DNA of 64,000 bases from NCBI RefSeq assembly GCF_000812945.1, contig NZ_JSYM01000002.1:248001-312000 (forward strand), given 5' to 3'. The notes beneath the pieces were generated by a model that was given only the letters and a program-made list of their open reading frames with translations, did no database searches and was not told the origin of the DNA. Positions 29,978-40,400 of this stretch are shown here, piece by piece. Every line of letters begins with the position of its first letter. Within the stretch, counting starts at the first letter, position 1. The position numbers and the translations under genes were made by a program. This DNA is from Flavobacterium sp. AED (GTDB taxonomy: Bacteria > Bacteroidota > Bacteroidia > Flavobacteriales > Flavobacteriaceae).

Positions 29978-30199
29978 TTGTTAGATATAAAATTTGTATA
30001 GTCCCTGCGGGTCGTTGTATAATGTCGGAATGTAAAATAATTGTTGTTAGATATAAAATTTGTATAGTCCCTACGGGGCAATTTTTGGTTTTGTAATTGT
30101 CGTCTACCAATATTTAGCTCCTAACGGAGCATACCCCATAGGGGTTATATGTTGGTAGAAAATAATTATAATCTACACATAGAAATGTCCCGTAGGGAC
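29978..30199. repeat. Cluster of REP-like palindromes and a direct repeat
   Basis: Two near-identical 33-35 base units starting TTGTTAGATATAAAATTTG and ending TAGTCCCT(G/A)CGGG stand at 29978-30011 and 30044-30078. Three small palindromes follow: GCTCC-TAAC-GGAGC (30117-30130), ACCCC-ATA-GGGGT (30033+100, i.e. 30133-30145) and GTCCC-GTA-GGGAC (30187-30199). An outer pair CTACCAA (30104-30110) and TTGGTAG (30152-30158) encloses the first two. They resemble REP elements mobilised by RAYT (Y1) transposases; no transposase gene is in the window. Confidence 0.6.
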
Positions 30200-30259
30200 T
30201 ATACTATTTATTAGATACTAGTTTGTTAATTAGATTTTATTTTAATAAAAACAGTTGGT

Positions 30260-30304
30260 TTACGAGAAACCGTAAAGCAATGAATACGTTAAGGTTTAGA
30301 TTTG
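30260..30304 (+). promoter_or_regulatory. Dyad promoter before the YwqK/TPR gene
   Basis: TTACG-AGAAAC-CGTAA (30260-30275) is followed by AG, CAATG and, 14 bases later, TAGATTTG (30297-30304). Order and spacing equal those at 19463-19507. The start codon of the next gene lies 150 bases after the box. Confidence 0.6.
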
Positions 30305-30454
30305 TAGGAATAAAATGGTTTGTAATAAATAGTTTATATATTAGCTAATAAATACTAGAGTGATTTATGGCATAAAGCTAACCTAAATAGGATGGATTTT
30401 AGCCATTTTATGGTTGGTATAAATAAGTTAGGGGATATTTTAGAACACCGAAAT

Positions 30455-31603
30455 ATGAAAAGAAACATAATTTTTACAATTGGAATTTTACTTTTAACAA
30501 TGAAATTTTTTGGACAAAATAAGTCTGAAAACATAGTTTATATTGTGGACAAAATAACAATACTTGAAGATCCCGAAAAAGGAAACGAAGTTGTTGAAAG
30601 TGAAATTGCGGATATGAACGTAATCAAAAACAAAGACAGTTTAAAAACTCTTGGTTTTGAAAAATTTGACGGTGCAATTTATATTTACACAAAGGAATAT
30701 AGAAAAAGACCCGAAGAAATAAAACAAATCCCTTCTTCAAAACAAATGGAAAGAAAAACCGGAATTTGGTACTATAACAATGAAATTTATAACGGAAAAT
30801 TTATTGATTATTATTACAGCGGAAGAATTCAAGGAGAAGGAATTCTGAAAAATGGAAAACTTGATGGTTTACGCAAAATGTATTATCAAAATGGTAATTT
30901 ATCTGTTGAAAGATATTATACAAATTCCATTTCAGATGGACTTGAAAAAGAATATTATGAAGATGGAACTTTAAAACAAAAAGGCATATTAATTAATGGC
31001 AAAGAAGATGGAATTTGGGAAACTTATTTCCCAAATGGACAAGTTAAACAAAAAACCAATTTAAAAAATGGAATAGTTGACGGAGAAAGCACAATTTACT
31101 ATTCAACAGGAAAAATTTCATCAGTTGAATTAGGACAAAATGGTAAAATAATTCCTGACAAAAGACTTGAAAAAATTACTCAATTAATGAAAAAGAGTAA
31201 TGAAAGCAACCAAAATGACGATAGAAAATCAGCAATTAAATATTGTAACAAAGTGATTGAATTGGATAGCGAATATGCTGAAGCATATTTTTCGAGAGGA
31301 ACTTTAAAACTTAATGAAATGCAATTTGACGAAGCGATTGCCGACTTTGATAAAGCATTAACAATCGAACCATTTATGACTTTTGCGATTGCTAACAGAG
31401 CATTTGCAAGAATAAGAAAATATGAATTTGGAGGCGACAGGGAATTGTTAAAGAATAGTGAAATTACAGTATTGGCTTCAAAAAAGAAAGGAGAAATTTC
31501 TGCAACCGAAAAAGAAAAAATTTGTAATGATCTAAAACAAGCAATTTTTTTAGGAGACAAAGTGGAAATGATAATGGATGCAGAAACCAAATATTGTAAA
31601 TAA
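30455..31603 (+). CDS. Exported YwqK/MORN-repeat and TPR protein
   Basis: A 382-residue protein of unknown function. A signal peptide (MKRNIIFTIGILLLTMKFFGQ) is followed by repeats of the YwqK/MORN type between residues ~100 and ~235 (for example YYEDGTLKQKGILINGKEDG). Two or three TPR-like helical units occupy ~250-330 (AIKYCNKVIELDSEYAEAYFSRG, AIADFDKALTIEP). Such repeats usually bind proteins or membranes. The YwqK family is sometimes called antitoxin, but no toxin partner is present. I chose the ATG at 30455 because it begins the signal peptide; a longer reading from 30392 adds 21 unlikely residues. It has a distinctive promoter at 30260-30304. The gene ends before an attC-like stem-loop, so it may be a gained cassette. 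Confidence 0.75.
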   Translation: MKRNIIFTIGILLLTMKFFGQNKSENIVYIVDKITILEDPEKGNEVVESEIADMNVIKNKDSLKTLGFEKFDGAIYIYTKEYRKRPEEIKQIPSSKQMERKTGIWYYNNEIYNGKFIDYYYSGRIQGEGILKNGKLDGLRKMYYQNGNLSVERYYTNSISDGLEKEYYEDGTLKQKGILINGKEDGIWETYFPNGQVKQKTNLKNGIVDGESTIYYSTGKISSVELGQNGKIIPDKRLEKITQLMKKSNESNQNDDRKSAIKYCNKVIELDSEYAEAYFSRGTLKLNEMQFDEAIADFDKALTIEPFMTFAIANRAFARIRKYEFGGDRELLKNSEITVLASKKKGEISATEKEKICNDLKQAIFLGDKVEMIMDAETKYCK

Positions 31604-31610
31604 AAAGAAA

Positions 31611-31676
31611 AACAGCTACTAACAGCTAAGGTTTCGTTGCGTGCGCAGCATAAACAATGAAACCTGTGTTGAACGG
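31611..31676. other. attC-like stem-loop
   Basis: AACA (31621-31624) pairs with TGTT (31667-31670). After a bulge, AGGTTTCGTTG (31629-31639) pairs with CAATGAAACCT (31655-31665; one G-T pair), leaving a 15-base loop. Core-like GTTGAAC follows at 31669-31675. The long, bulged stem with an unpaired centre recalls integron attC sites, but the left core does not fit RYYYAAC well. Confidence 0.3.
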
Positions 31677-31840
31677 AACCAATTACACTTTCAATACAAA
31701 TTTTACTAGACTTAGGCACTATTTTTAATTTAAAATTGTTCTTCTAAATCACAGTTTCACTACCCATCAAATGATAATTTATTCCCAAAGCGGAGCAATG
31801 TGTTATAAGGTTCGCAGTAACTTTAGCCAAAAAAATAAAT

Positions 31841-32296
31841 ATGAGTCTATCTGATAAAGTTGAAGAAAAAAATAACACTGCCTTAAATCCCGTAACTTCA
31901 GAGCTTGAAGCTTGGGTTGGAATTTTATATTCTTGCATTTCTGCGGACAATCAAATTAAGGATTCTGAAACCGCATCATTATCCAAATTGTTATATTCGA
32001 AAGAGAAATTTGAAGGAGTCGATATTGCACCTCTTTATGCAAAATCATATCATTTAAAAATGGATTTTGGACAAATAAAATACATTGCGGCTTGTTGCGA
32101 ACTAATTAAAGAAGAAGATAAAGAAACGGTATTTGCAATTGCTTTGGAAATATTGCTTTCGGACGGTTTACTTGGTGAAGAAGAAAAAAACGTAATTGAA
32201 GTGCTATCCAAAGAACTTAAAATAGATTCTGGAATGACCAGCAAAATTATAGAAGTTATCTTCTTGAAAAATAAAGGGAATAGTAAAGAACTATAA
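31841..32296 (+). CDS. TerB-like protein
   Basis: A 151-residue soluble, mostly helical protein. It resembles the TerB/DjlA-N fold, whose two acidic turns are seen here as SCISADNQIKDSE (residues ~30-42) and ILLSDGLLGEEEKNVIEVLS (~108-127). Some TerB relatives are tied to tellurite resistance or stress membranes; most small versions have no proven role. There is no signal peptide. It stands alone, downstream of the YwqK/TPR gene and the attC-like element, with no clear promoter. It could be the second member of a pair of gained genes. Confidence 0.65.
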   Translation: MSLSDKVEEKNNTALNPVTSELEAWVGILYSCISADNQIKDSETASLSKLLYSKEKFEGVDIAPLYAKSYHLKMDFGQIKYIAACCELIKEEDKETVFAIALEILLSDGLLGEEEKNVIEVLSKELKIDSGMTSKIIEVIFLKNKGNSKEL

Positions 32297-33041
32297 ATAA
32301 CTGCTAACAAGATTAAGTCTTTGCTTAAAAATAGATGAAATCCAAAATCACTATTTTTTTTAATCAATCACAGCCCAAAAGAGGATTTCCGCGAGGTCAT
32401 TCTCTTTTTTAATTTATAAGATCTTTATATTAAATTAATTGCTTAATTTAGAGTGTTCTAAGTAGGAATCAACGAGCAATTCTAGCGGTTTAATCTATTG
32501 TTATCTTTAAAATCACTGTATTATCAAAAAGAAAATCAAAATAGTAAAGAATCATGTTCATGAAAGACTCCATAGGGAACCTTACTTTACGCATCCCAGA
32601 TTGAAGTTCATTCCTAATATTATTGTAAATCTGGTTAGTTTTATTTTATCCTTTGCCATAGTGGCTACTTTGCTTTATTTCGTTTTGAATTATTTGATTA
32701 AAAAGTTTTACCATTTAGATTGATAAAGTTTCTCGATTTTCTTTTTTCTAAAAGTCTTTAAATCATCAATTATAAGAAGCTTCCTATGGATTGCGACGCA
32801 AAGAGTGTTTTCGCTCTCTTTTATGCAAAATAGACAGTTGATAATTTTATTTTGAGAACTTTTATATATATTTGAGCACATTATAATTACATCGATTTCG
32901 TTTTATTCCTTTTTCTGTATCAAAGACAAGAACTTCCAAATAATTAGGAGAATCTTAAAAAACGAAAACAATCGATTCAATAGTATCAGCACGGTAGTAT
33001 TGATTTCAGTATATCCAAAAACTCCAAAAACATTTATTCAA
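32297..33041. other. Long intergenic region before the PUL regulator
   Basis: About 745 bases. It contains CTGCTAACAAG near 32301, a weak hairpin TTAAG-N6-CTTAA (32313-32328), a stop-free frame with one membrane helix (32511-32723, listed separately), a small AGAG/CTCT hairpin near 32805 and TATATTTG (32867-32874), a good -7 box for the regulator gene that follows. Confidence 0.45.
32511..32723 (+). pseudogene. Possible remnant or small membrane protein without ATG
   Basis: A stop-free frame of 70 codons with no ATG or GTG. Its second half reads as a credible membrane helix, VNLVSFILSFAIVATLLYFV, followed by a basic tail and a stop; its first half is basic and His-rich (HERLHREPYF). The only usual start is a TTG at 32601, giving a 40-residue peptide. 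It may be the end of a decayed gene or chance. No family recognised. Confidence 0.22.
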
Positions 33042-36000
33042 TTGAAAATTAAAATTTTATTTATTGGTTTTATTTTTATGGGACTTGTCGCTTGTAACAA
33101 TAAAGAAAAGACAGGGGCTTTAGATACACTGGAAACGCGAAGTTTCCAAGCAACTGCGAAAGGTGGTGTCCATATGGATAATGATAAACCACTTTTAGAT
33201 TCATCCAAAACTGTTGATTTAAAATATTCATTGGAGCAATTAGATAACACGAAAGGATTATCTAATAGTTCCGTAAATACTATTTTTCAGGATTCCGAAA
33301 ATTTGCTGTGGATAGGCACTTGGGATGGTCTAAATCGATATGATGGAAATAATTTCAAAATTTTCCGACCTGAATTAGACAATGAAAATAGCCTGAGCAA
33401 TCAGGTAATCCTTAAAATAGATGAGGATAATACAGGACGAATTTGGATATTGACTATACATGGAATTAATCGGTATGATAAGAAAACCGGTATATTTCAG
33501 CAGTATTATTTTTCCAGAAAAAACAAGCCACCATTATCAGAATCAGAGTTTAATATGGCGCTGGATGCTTCAAAAAAAGTATTTTGTGCGGTTAAAGATT
33601 GGGGAATTGGTTACTTTGATGGAACTGAATTTCAAGTGTTGGAAACTAAAAATCTTTTGACAAAAGCAGTTAAAAAAATGGAATTCTCACCAACCGGAGA
33701 ATTATTGGTCTTGTTTGAGAACAATGATCTTTATGCTTTGTCACTTAAAACTACAAATAATGGCAAAAAAATAATTTCAAAAGTAGCCTTGATTTCGAAT
33801 AATATTCGAACATTTGGAATCGTATCAAATCAAAAAGTGTGTTTGATTTCGACAACAGGAAATGCTGTTTTACACTCTTTGGCAGATAAAAAAAATCAAC
33901 TGCTTGCTGAGGATAAAATTAAAAATATCATAGGACACACTCCTGAAGGGCTTGTAATTTCAGGAAAATCAGGCTATTTTATTATTGATAATGCTGGAAA
34001 TAGTGCCACTAAACCTTGGTTGAAATACTTGAACAACCAAAAAATAACAACATTAATACAAGGAAGTGAGAACGTACTTTGGACCGGTACTGATGGTGAT
34101 GGATTGTTTAAAATGTACCCGCTAAAAAGGTCGTTTAATTTAATTTCTAAAGCACAAATTCCAGAATTGGATGGCGGTATTGTTCGGGCATTTTTGGAAG
34201 TGGAGGGGAATTCGTTTTGGGTTGGTACAAAAGGAAAAGGATTATTCCGTTTTCCTTCTAATTTTTATTTAAACCCAGAGAAACCGTTGCAATACACAAC
34301 TTTTAATGAAAGTAACAGCCTTATCAATAACGCCGTATTTGCTTTAAGCAAAGGACAGGATGATTTGGTTTTTATAGGAACTGATGGCGATGGCATTACT
34401 GTTTTTGATTTAAAAAAAGCAAAATTAATCAATTGGTCAGCAATTGAAGGGAGTGAAAAATGGGATTATTTTAAGTCAATATATACTATTTATCAAGATA
34501 AAAAAGGATTTATTTGGCTTGGAACTAATGGTTATGGGATGATTCGTTGCAAAATAACCCGTTCCGGAGAAAAATTAAAAGTAACGGAATTCAAGAAATA
34601 TTTGGCTGCCGATAACGAAAAGAATGCGTTAAGCAGTAATATTATTTTTTCAATACTTCCAAAGAATGAAAATCAGCTTTGGATTGGAACTCGTTTGGGG
34701 GGGCTGAGTTTATTTGACAAAGAATCGGGACAATTTCGTACTTATAAAAATATAAAGAATGACCCTAAAAGTCTATCCAATAATGATATATTGTGTTTGC
34801 AGACGGATGACCTAAATCGACTTTGGATAGGGACAAGCTTTGGTTTGAATTTACTGGAAAATATTAAAAATGACGGAAGCGCTGTATTTAAGAGTTTTAC
34901 AGTCAAAGACGGACTTCCTAATAATACCATACATGGAATTGTTTCGGATAAAAAATCCAATTTATGGATTAGCACGAATTTTGGTTTATCAAATTTCAAT
35001 CTTAATAAATCCAAATTTATCAATTACACCAAAAATGAAGGTCTTCAAAATAATGAATTTGCGGATGGGGCTTTCTATCAAGATTTGAAATCGGATTTTA
35101 TTTTTATGGGCGGGATAAAAGGATTTAATTATTTTTTACCTCAAAAAATAAAAGAATCATCCGTTGTTCCAGATATTCTTATTGATAAAATTAGTGGACA
35201 AAATCAAGCGATCCCGTATTATCAAGGGTTAGTAATAGCGCCAAATGCGACTACGCATCCTTCTATAGTTTTAAATTACAATCAAAACTTTTTTGATATT
35301 GAATTAGCGGCTTTGACCTATGTCAATAGTGAAAAATGCAAGTATGCGTACCAATTGATGAATTTTGATAAAAATTGGAATTTCATCAGTAATCGAAGAA
35401 CTATTTCCTTTACTAACGTACCCAAAGGGAATTACTCTTTGTGGATAAAATGGTCTAATAGTGATGGCGTTTGGAGCAAACCGGTTCATGCTATTGACAT
35501 CCGGATTAAACCCATATTTTGGCAGTCTAATCTTGCCATTATCATCTATTCCGTACTATTTCTACTTTTTATATTGTTTGTGCTCAGTTATTACAAAAAA
35601 CGTCAATCGTTAAGCCAAAATATACTTTTTCGAAAAAGAGAAGAAGAACTTCACGAAAATCGACTTACCTTTTTTACGAATGTTGCCCACGAATTTCAAA
35701 CTCCTTTGACGTTGATTGTTGGACCTATTCAAAAGCTTTCGGAAACAACTAATCTCAGTGAAAGAAACCAAAAGTTCATACACATGATTCAAAGGAATTC
35801 GTCAAGGCTATTATTTCTAACACAGCAATTACTCGAATTCAGAAAAGCAGAATATGATTATTTAGAAGTAACGGCAAGGGAATTTGATCTGGTTAACTTG
35901 GTGGAGCAAATCGCCGAATTGTTTGACGAATGGGCGTTAGATAAAAACATCGATTATAATCTTGACATTCCATCAACATTGCCAGGATGGTTTGATAAAG

Positions 36001-37250
36001 ATAAAATCGAGAAAATAGTATTTAACCTGATGTCTAATGCTTTCAAATATACTCCTGTAAATGGGAAAATTGAGCTTAAATTTCAGATTCAGGATTCAAA
36101 AACATTAAACATTACAATTGTAAACACAGGAAAAGGAATTCCAAAAGAGAAATTAGATTCCTTGTTTGATCGCTTTTTTCTTTCGGATACCAATGCAATA
36201 ACGGAAAACGATATGTTTAGAACGGGTATCGGGCTGGCTTACATTAAAAAACTAGTTACTGTATTAAGAGGTGAAATCTTGGTTTCCAGTATTGCTGATG
36301 AAGAAACAACTTTTACTATTCTGGTGCCTTGCAGTAAAGAAGGATTTAGCGAAAAAGAATTGGATATTGAAATGAGTCCAGTTTTGATTTCGCATCATCT
36401 TAAAAATATTTTGGAAGAAATTCCGAGCAAGTCTGATGATACTCCCAATAAAATTTCATCACTTGAAGTGCTGGAAGACCATCGTAAAACGGTATTAATA
36501 GTCGAGGATGAGAAAGAGATTCACCTGTTCCTAAATGATTTATTAGGCGAGAAATATAAAATCATAGCTACTTATAATGGTGTAGAAGCCATAGAAGTTC
36601 TTGAAAATGTAATTCCGGATATTATTATCAGCGATGTCATGATGCCTTTGATGGATGGAGTGGAACTTTGTAAAAAAATCAAGACTGATATTAAAACTTG
36701 TCATATTCCGTTTATTATGCTTACCGCAAAAGATTCGGTTATCCATAGAATTGAAGGTTTAGAGAGTGGTGCGAATTCTTATATTCCGAAACCTTTTTAT
36801 CCCGATCACTTATTAGTAAGGATTCAAAAATTGCTGGAAGAAAAAGAGCTGCTATTAAAACACTTTACACAAGATACACTAGTCGAAAATCTTTCTACGC
36901 TTCCCATAAATAATGAGGAAAAAGATTTTGTAAAAAGAGTGATAGAACTGATTCGTAAAAATATTGATGATGAAAATCTTCAAAGCTTATTTATTGAGAA
37001 AGAATTAGGTATCAGTAATTCGCAATTGTATCGAAAAGTCAAACAAATTTTTGGCTTTACTCCGGGGGATTTAATTAGAACCATACGATTGAAATTTGCC
37101 GCAGAACTTTTACGTAAGAATGTATTGACGGTTTCTGAGGTGTGTTACCAATCGGGGTTTAATAACCGTTCTTATTTCTACCGTGAGTTTAAAAAAATGT
37201 ATAATACCACTCCAAAAAATTATCAGCTTAAATATAAAACTAAGGGATAG
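33042..37250 (+). CDS. Hybrid two-component regulator (HTCS) of the PUL
   Basis: A single-chain sensor, kinase and transcription factor controlling the following sus-like genes. After a lipobox-like N-terminus (LVAC) there are many two-component propeller repeats (LWIGTWDGLNRYDG and similar) to about residue 720, a Y_Y_Y domain (~750-825) and a membrane helix (~830-850). The kinase has phospho-His 883 in VAHEFQTPLT and the HATPase motif FNLMSNAFKYTP. A receiver carries phospho-Asp 1198 in IISDVMMP, and an AraC-type helix-turn-helix ends the protein (SNSQLYRKVK, FNNRSYFYREFKK). Periplasmic sugar binding is expected to switch the kinase on. I prefer the TTG at 33042, which gives a short hydrophobic signal; an upstream TTG at 33000 is possible. 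Confidence 0.95.
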   Translation: MKIKILFIGFIFMGLVACNNKEKTGALDTLETRSFQATAKGGVHMDNDKPLLDSSKTVDLKYSLEQLDNTKGLSNSSVNTIFQDSENLLWIGTWDGLNRYDGNNFKIFRPELDNENSLSNQVILKIDEDNTGRIWILTIHGINRYDKKTGIFQQYYFSRKNKPPLSESEFNMALDASKKVFCAVKDWGIGYFDGTEFQVLETKNLLTKAVKKMEFSPTGELLVLFENNDLYALSLKTTNNGKKIISKVALISNNIRTFGIVSNQKVCLISTTGNAVLHSLADKKNQLLAEDKIKNIIGHTPEGLVISGKSGYFIIDNAGNSATKPWLKYLNNQKITTLIQGSENVLWTGTDGDGLFKMYPLKRSFNLISKAQIPELDGGIVRAFLEVEGNSFWVGTKGKGLFRFPSNFYLNPEKPLQYTTFNESNSLINNAVFALSKGQDDLVFIGTDGDGITVFDLKKAKLINWSAIEGSEKWDYFKSIYTIYQDKKGFIWLGTNGYGMIRCKITRSGEKLKVTEFKKYLAADNEKNALSSNIIFSILPKNENQLWIGTRLGGLSLFDKESGQFRTYKNIKNDPKSLSNNDILCLQTDDLNRLWIGTSFGLNLLENIKNDGSAVFKSFTVKDGLPNNTIHGIVSDKKSNLWISTNFGLSNFNLNKSKFINYTKNEGLQNNEFADGAFYQDLKSDFIFMGGIKGFNYFLPQKIKESSVVPDILIDKISGQNQAIPYYQGLVIAPNATTHPSIVLNYNQNFFDIELAALTYVNSEKCKYAYQLMNFDKNWNFISNRRTISFTNVPKGNYSLWIKWSNSDGVWSKPVHAIDIRIKPIFWQSNLAIIIYSVLFLLFILFVLSYYKKRQSLSQNILFRKREEELHENRLTFFTNVAHEFQTPLTLIVGPIQKLSETTNLSERNQKFIHMIQRNSSRLLFLTQQLLEFRKAEYDYLEVTAREFDLVNLVEQIAELFDEWALDKNIDYNLDIPSTLPGWFDKDKIEKIVFNLMSNAFKYTPVNGKIELKFQIQDSKTLNITIVNTGKGIPKEKLDSLFDRFFLSDTNAITENDMFRTGIGLAYIKKLVTVLRGEILVSSIADEETTFTILVPCSKEGFSEKELDIEMSPVLISHHLKNILEEIPSKSDDTPNKISSLEVLEDHRKTVLIVEDEKEIHLFLNDLLGEKYKIIATYNGVEAIEVLENVIPDIIISDVMMPLMDGVELCKKIKTDIKTCHIPFIMLTAKDSVIHRIEGLESGANSYIPKPFYPDHLLVRIQKLLEEKELLLKHFTQDTLVENLSTLPINNEEKDFVKRVIELIRKNIDDENLQSLFIEKELGISNSQLYRKVKQIFGFTPGDLIRTIRLKFAAELLRKNVLTVSEVCYQSGFNNRSYFYREFKKMYNTTPKNYQLKYKTKG

Positions 37251-37288
37251 TTATTTTTTAAATAGCTACTAATCAGCATCTTTAATAG

Positions 37289-37327
37289 AGGTGTACACTT
37301 TTGAAGAAATAGTGTACACCTTTTTTT
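37289..37327 (+). terminator. Intrinsic terminator after the HTCS gene
   Basis: Perfect 11-base arms AGGTGTACACT and AGTGTACACCT with an 11-base loop, ending in a run of seven T. Confidence 0.88.
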
Positions 37328-37407
37328 GTGCGCTCCAATTACTTTTATCAAATGATTTTTAAATCAGCTAAAAAAAACCATTAATGCATTTAATTAACCT
37401 AATTTTT

Positions 37408-37461
37408 ATGAACATGAAAAAATTAACTCGAATTATTAATCAATTTAACACATCCCTATGA
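37408..37461 (+). CDS. Possible 17-residue leader peptide overlapping susC
   Basis: An open frame MNMKKLTRIINQFNTSL ends at a TGA that overlaps the first ATG of the SusC gene (ATGA). Its basic start resembles the beginning of many SusC signal peptides, so it may be a coupled leader, or a relic of a longer SusC N-terminus in another frame. No evidence of expression. Confidence 0.3.
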   Translation: MNMKKLTRIINQFNTSL

Positions 37462-40400
37462 TGAGAAAAAATATCATTTATAATATAGTTCTATTGTGGG
37501 CAATATTGTCAGGGAGCGCACTATGTGCTCAAACCGTTAAAGGTGTTGTTTCGGATAACAGTGGTCCTTTGCCACAAGTAAATATTACAGTAAAAGGAAC
37601 AGCTATAAATACTGTTTCTGATTTTGATGGAAATTTCACCATTAATAAAGTAGATTCTAATGCCGTTTTAATTTTTAGTTATATAGGATATTTAACCAAA
37701 GAAATTCCGGTAAAAGGAAACAGTATTATCAATGCAATATTAACTAGTGATTCACAAAAACTAGATGAGGTTGTTGTTGTAGGGTACACCAGTCAAAAGA
37801 AAGCTTCTATAACAGGTGCAGTAAGCTCGGTTAATATGGATGATTTATCAAAAACCAGAGTTGCGGATGTTGGTCAAGCTTTGCAAGGACAAGTAGCAGG
37901 TGTTTTTGTTTCAGCCAATACAGGAGCTCCTGGTGATGGAATCAAAATTCGTATTCGTGGAGAAGGTACACTTGGAAATAATGACGTATTGTATGTGGTT
38001 GATGGAGTTCCTACGCGTGATATCTCTTTTCTTAATCAATCGGATGTGAAATCAATGTCCGTATTAAAGGATGCTGCGGCTGGAGCTATTTATGGTTCAA
38101 GAGCAGCAGGTGGTGTCGTTTTAATTACAACCAAAGGTGGTGTATCGGGGAAATCAAGTTTTGATGTTGATTATTACTCTGGAATTCACTTTGCCACTAA
38201 TCTTCCTAAAATGTTGAATACAGATCAATATTTAACGGTAAAAGATCAAGCTTGGCATAATACAGCGGGAAATGCAGCATCGGCAATTAGTCCTTATGCA
38301 GCTGACAGAAGCAGAACTGATTTGGCAAACACCAATTGGCAAGATGAATTATTTACTACAGGAATATCTAAAAACTTCCAAGCTTCAGCAAGTGGTGGTT
38401 CTGACAAAGTACAATATTTAATTTCAGGAGGTTATTTTGGACAAGATGGTATTGTTGTGGAGAATAATGATAAATACCAACGCTTTAACTTTAGAACAAA
38501 TGTAAACGCAAATCTTTCTGATCGTTTTAAAGTGGGGACTAATTTACAACTTAGCTATGCTAAACAAGATAAATTATCTTCCAGTGGTGATGCGCCGGGT
38601 ATCATTCGTCATGCATTAATTCGTCCTCCGGTTTTGGGCGTTTACAAAGATGTAAATGATCCAACCTATTCTGCAAGTAATCCTTATACTGATTTGCCTT
38701 TTTACACAGGACCTAATGATGGTTGGAGTAAAAATTACGAGTATAGTTCAAACCCAATTGCAATTGTCCACTTTACAGATGACAAAAGAAATACATTTCA
38801 AACTTTTGGAAATTTATATGGCGAGTATGCATTCTTGGGTGATAAATCGTTAAAATTCAGAAGTAATTTAGGTGTTGATATTCAATTTTCGCATAACAAG
38901 AATTTTGGGGAAAATTTTGGAGACGCTAATATTAGCGATACTTCAAATCCATATTACGGTATGGGAAGAAATAACAGACCCAACAGTCTGAACGAAAATA
39001 GAGGTGAAGCAATGACTTTCACTTTCAGTAATACGTTGAATTACTTAAAAACGATTAATGAAAAACACACTATTAATTTATTGTTAGGAACAGAGAATAT
39101 TACTAGTAAATCTTCAGCAATTGGAGGTAGTAGACAAAGTTTTGATAATACTACAGATCCTTTCAGATACCTTGATTATGGAAGTACAACGAACATTTAT
39201 AGTTCAGGATCTGCCAGCAACTGGAGTTTATTATCCTTCTTTGCTTCGGGTACTTATGGTTATGCCAATAAATATTTTGTTACAAGCACCATGAGAGCTG
39301 ATGCTTCTTCCAGATTTGGAGCGAATAATAAATGGGGTTATTTTCCATCTGTTTCCGGAGGTTGGGTAGTTTCTAAAGAGAGCTTTATGGAAAAAGTGGA
39401 CTGGATATCCAATTTAAAATTGAGAGCAAGTTGGGGACAAAATGGAAATCAAGAAATACCTAATAATGCGTATCAAACAATTGTTGATGTAACTTCTGAC
39501 CCACCTGGTGTAAAAAGATACGGAAATGAAGATATAAAATGGGAAACGACTACGCAAACTAACTTTGGGGTAGATTTAGGAATTTTGAAAAATAAATTAT
39601 CCTTTACTGCCGATTATTTTACCAAAAAAACTTCAGATATATTATTGACTGTAGGTTTACCGGCAGTAGCAGTAGGGGTTATAGACAGAACTTTTGTAAA
39701 TGCAGGAGAAGTAAGCAACAAAGGATTTGAATTTGGGTTGAATCTTCAAAACAATGACCATGCATTTAAATACAATGTAAATGCGAACATTGCTACTTTG
39801 ACCAATAGAGTAAATAAACTTCAAACATTTGTAAAAAACATTACTGATGATGCTACACATACAAAAACGGAAGTAGGGCAGCCAATAAGTTCTTATTATG
39901 GTTTCCAATTTGATGGTATTTATCAAAATGCTGCGGAAGTAAGCAGTACTTTATTTGCAAATGCTAATGGAACGCAACCTGGAGACATCAAGTTTAAAGA
40001 TTTAAATGGCGATGGTCAGATTAATGCTGATGACAGAACTTTTATTGGTAACCCAATTCCAAAAGTAACCTATGGTTTTGCTTTTTCCAGTTCGTATAAA
40101 AACTTTGATTTCTCCTTTTTATTACAAGGGGTACAAGGAGTGGATCGCTATAATGATTTGAAACAAATCTTGGACTACGATAGCCGTCCTTTCAATTCAA
40201 CAACGGCGGTATTGAATAGCTGGCATGGAGAAGGAACAAGTAACACAACGCCTAGACTAACTTTTAACAATAATGGTGGTGGAAATGTATCAAGTGTTTT
40301 TGTTGAAGATGCTTCTTACCTGAGATTAAAAAATCTTGAAATTGGATACACTTTTAATACTGAAATAGCTGGGATTAAATACCTGCGTTTGTACGCATCA

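Noticed and set aside
29978-30199. Ends of an insertion sequence
   Set aside because: There is no transposase frame between or beside the repeats and no target duplication visible; REP-like elements fit better.
30455-31603. YwqK-type repeats taken as an antitoxin of a toxin-antitoxin system
   Set aside because: No toxin gene adjoins it, the protein is exported, and such repeats also occur in unrelated proteins.
31180-31719. 179-residue frame on the minus strand
   Set aside because: It is antisense to the TPR part of the YwqK/TPR gene, whose own frame has a signal peptide and clear repeats.
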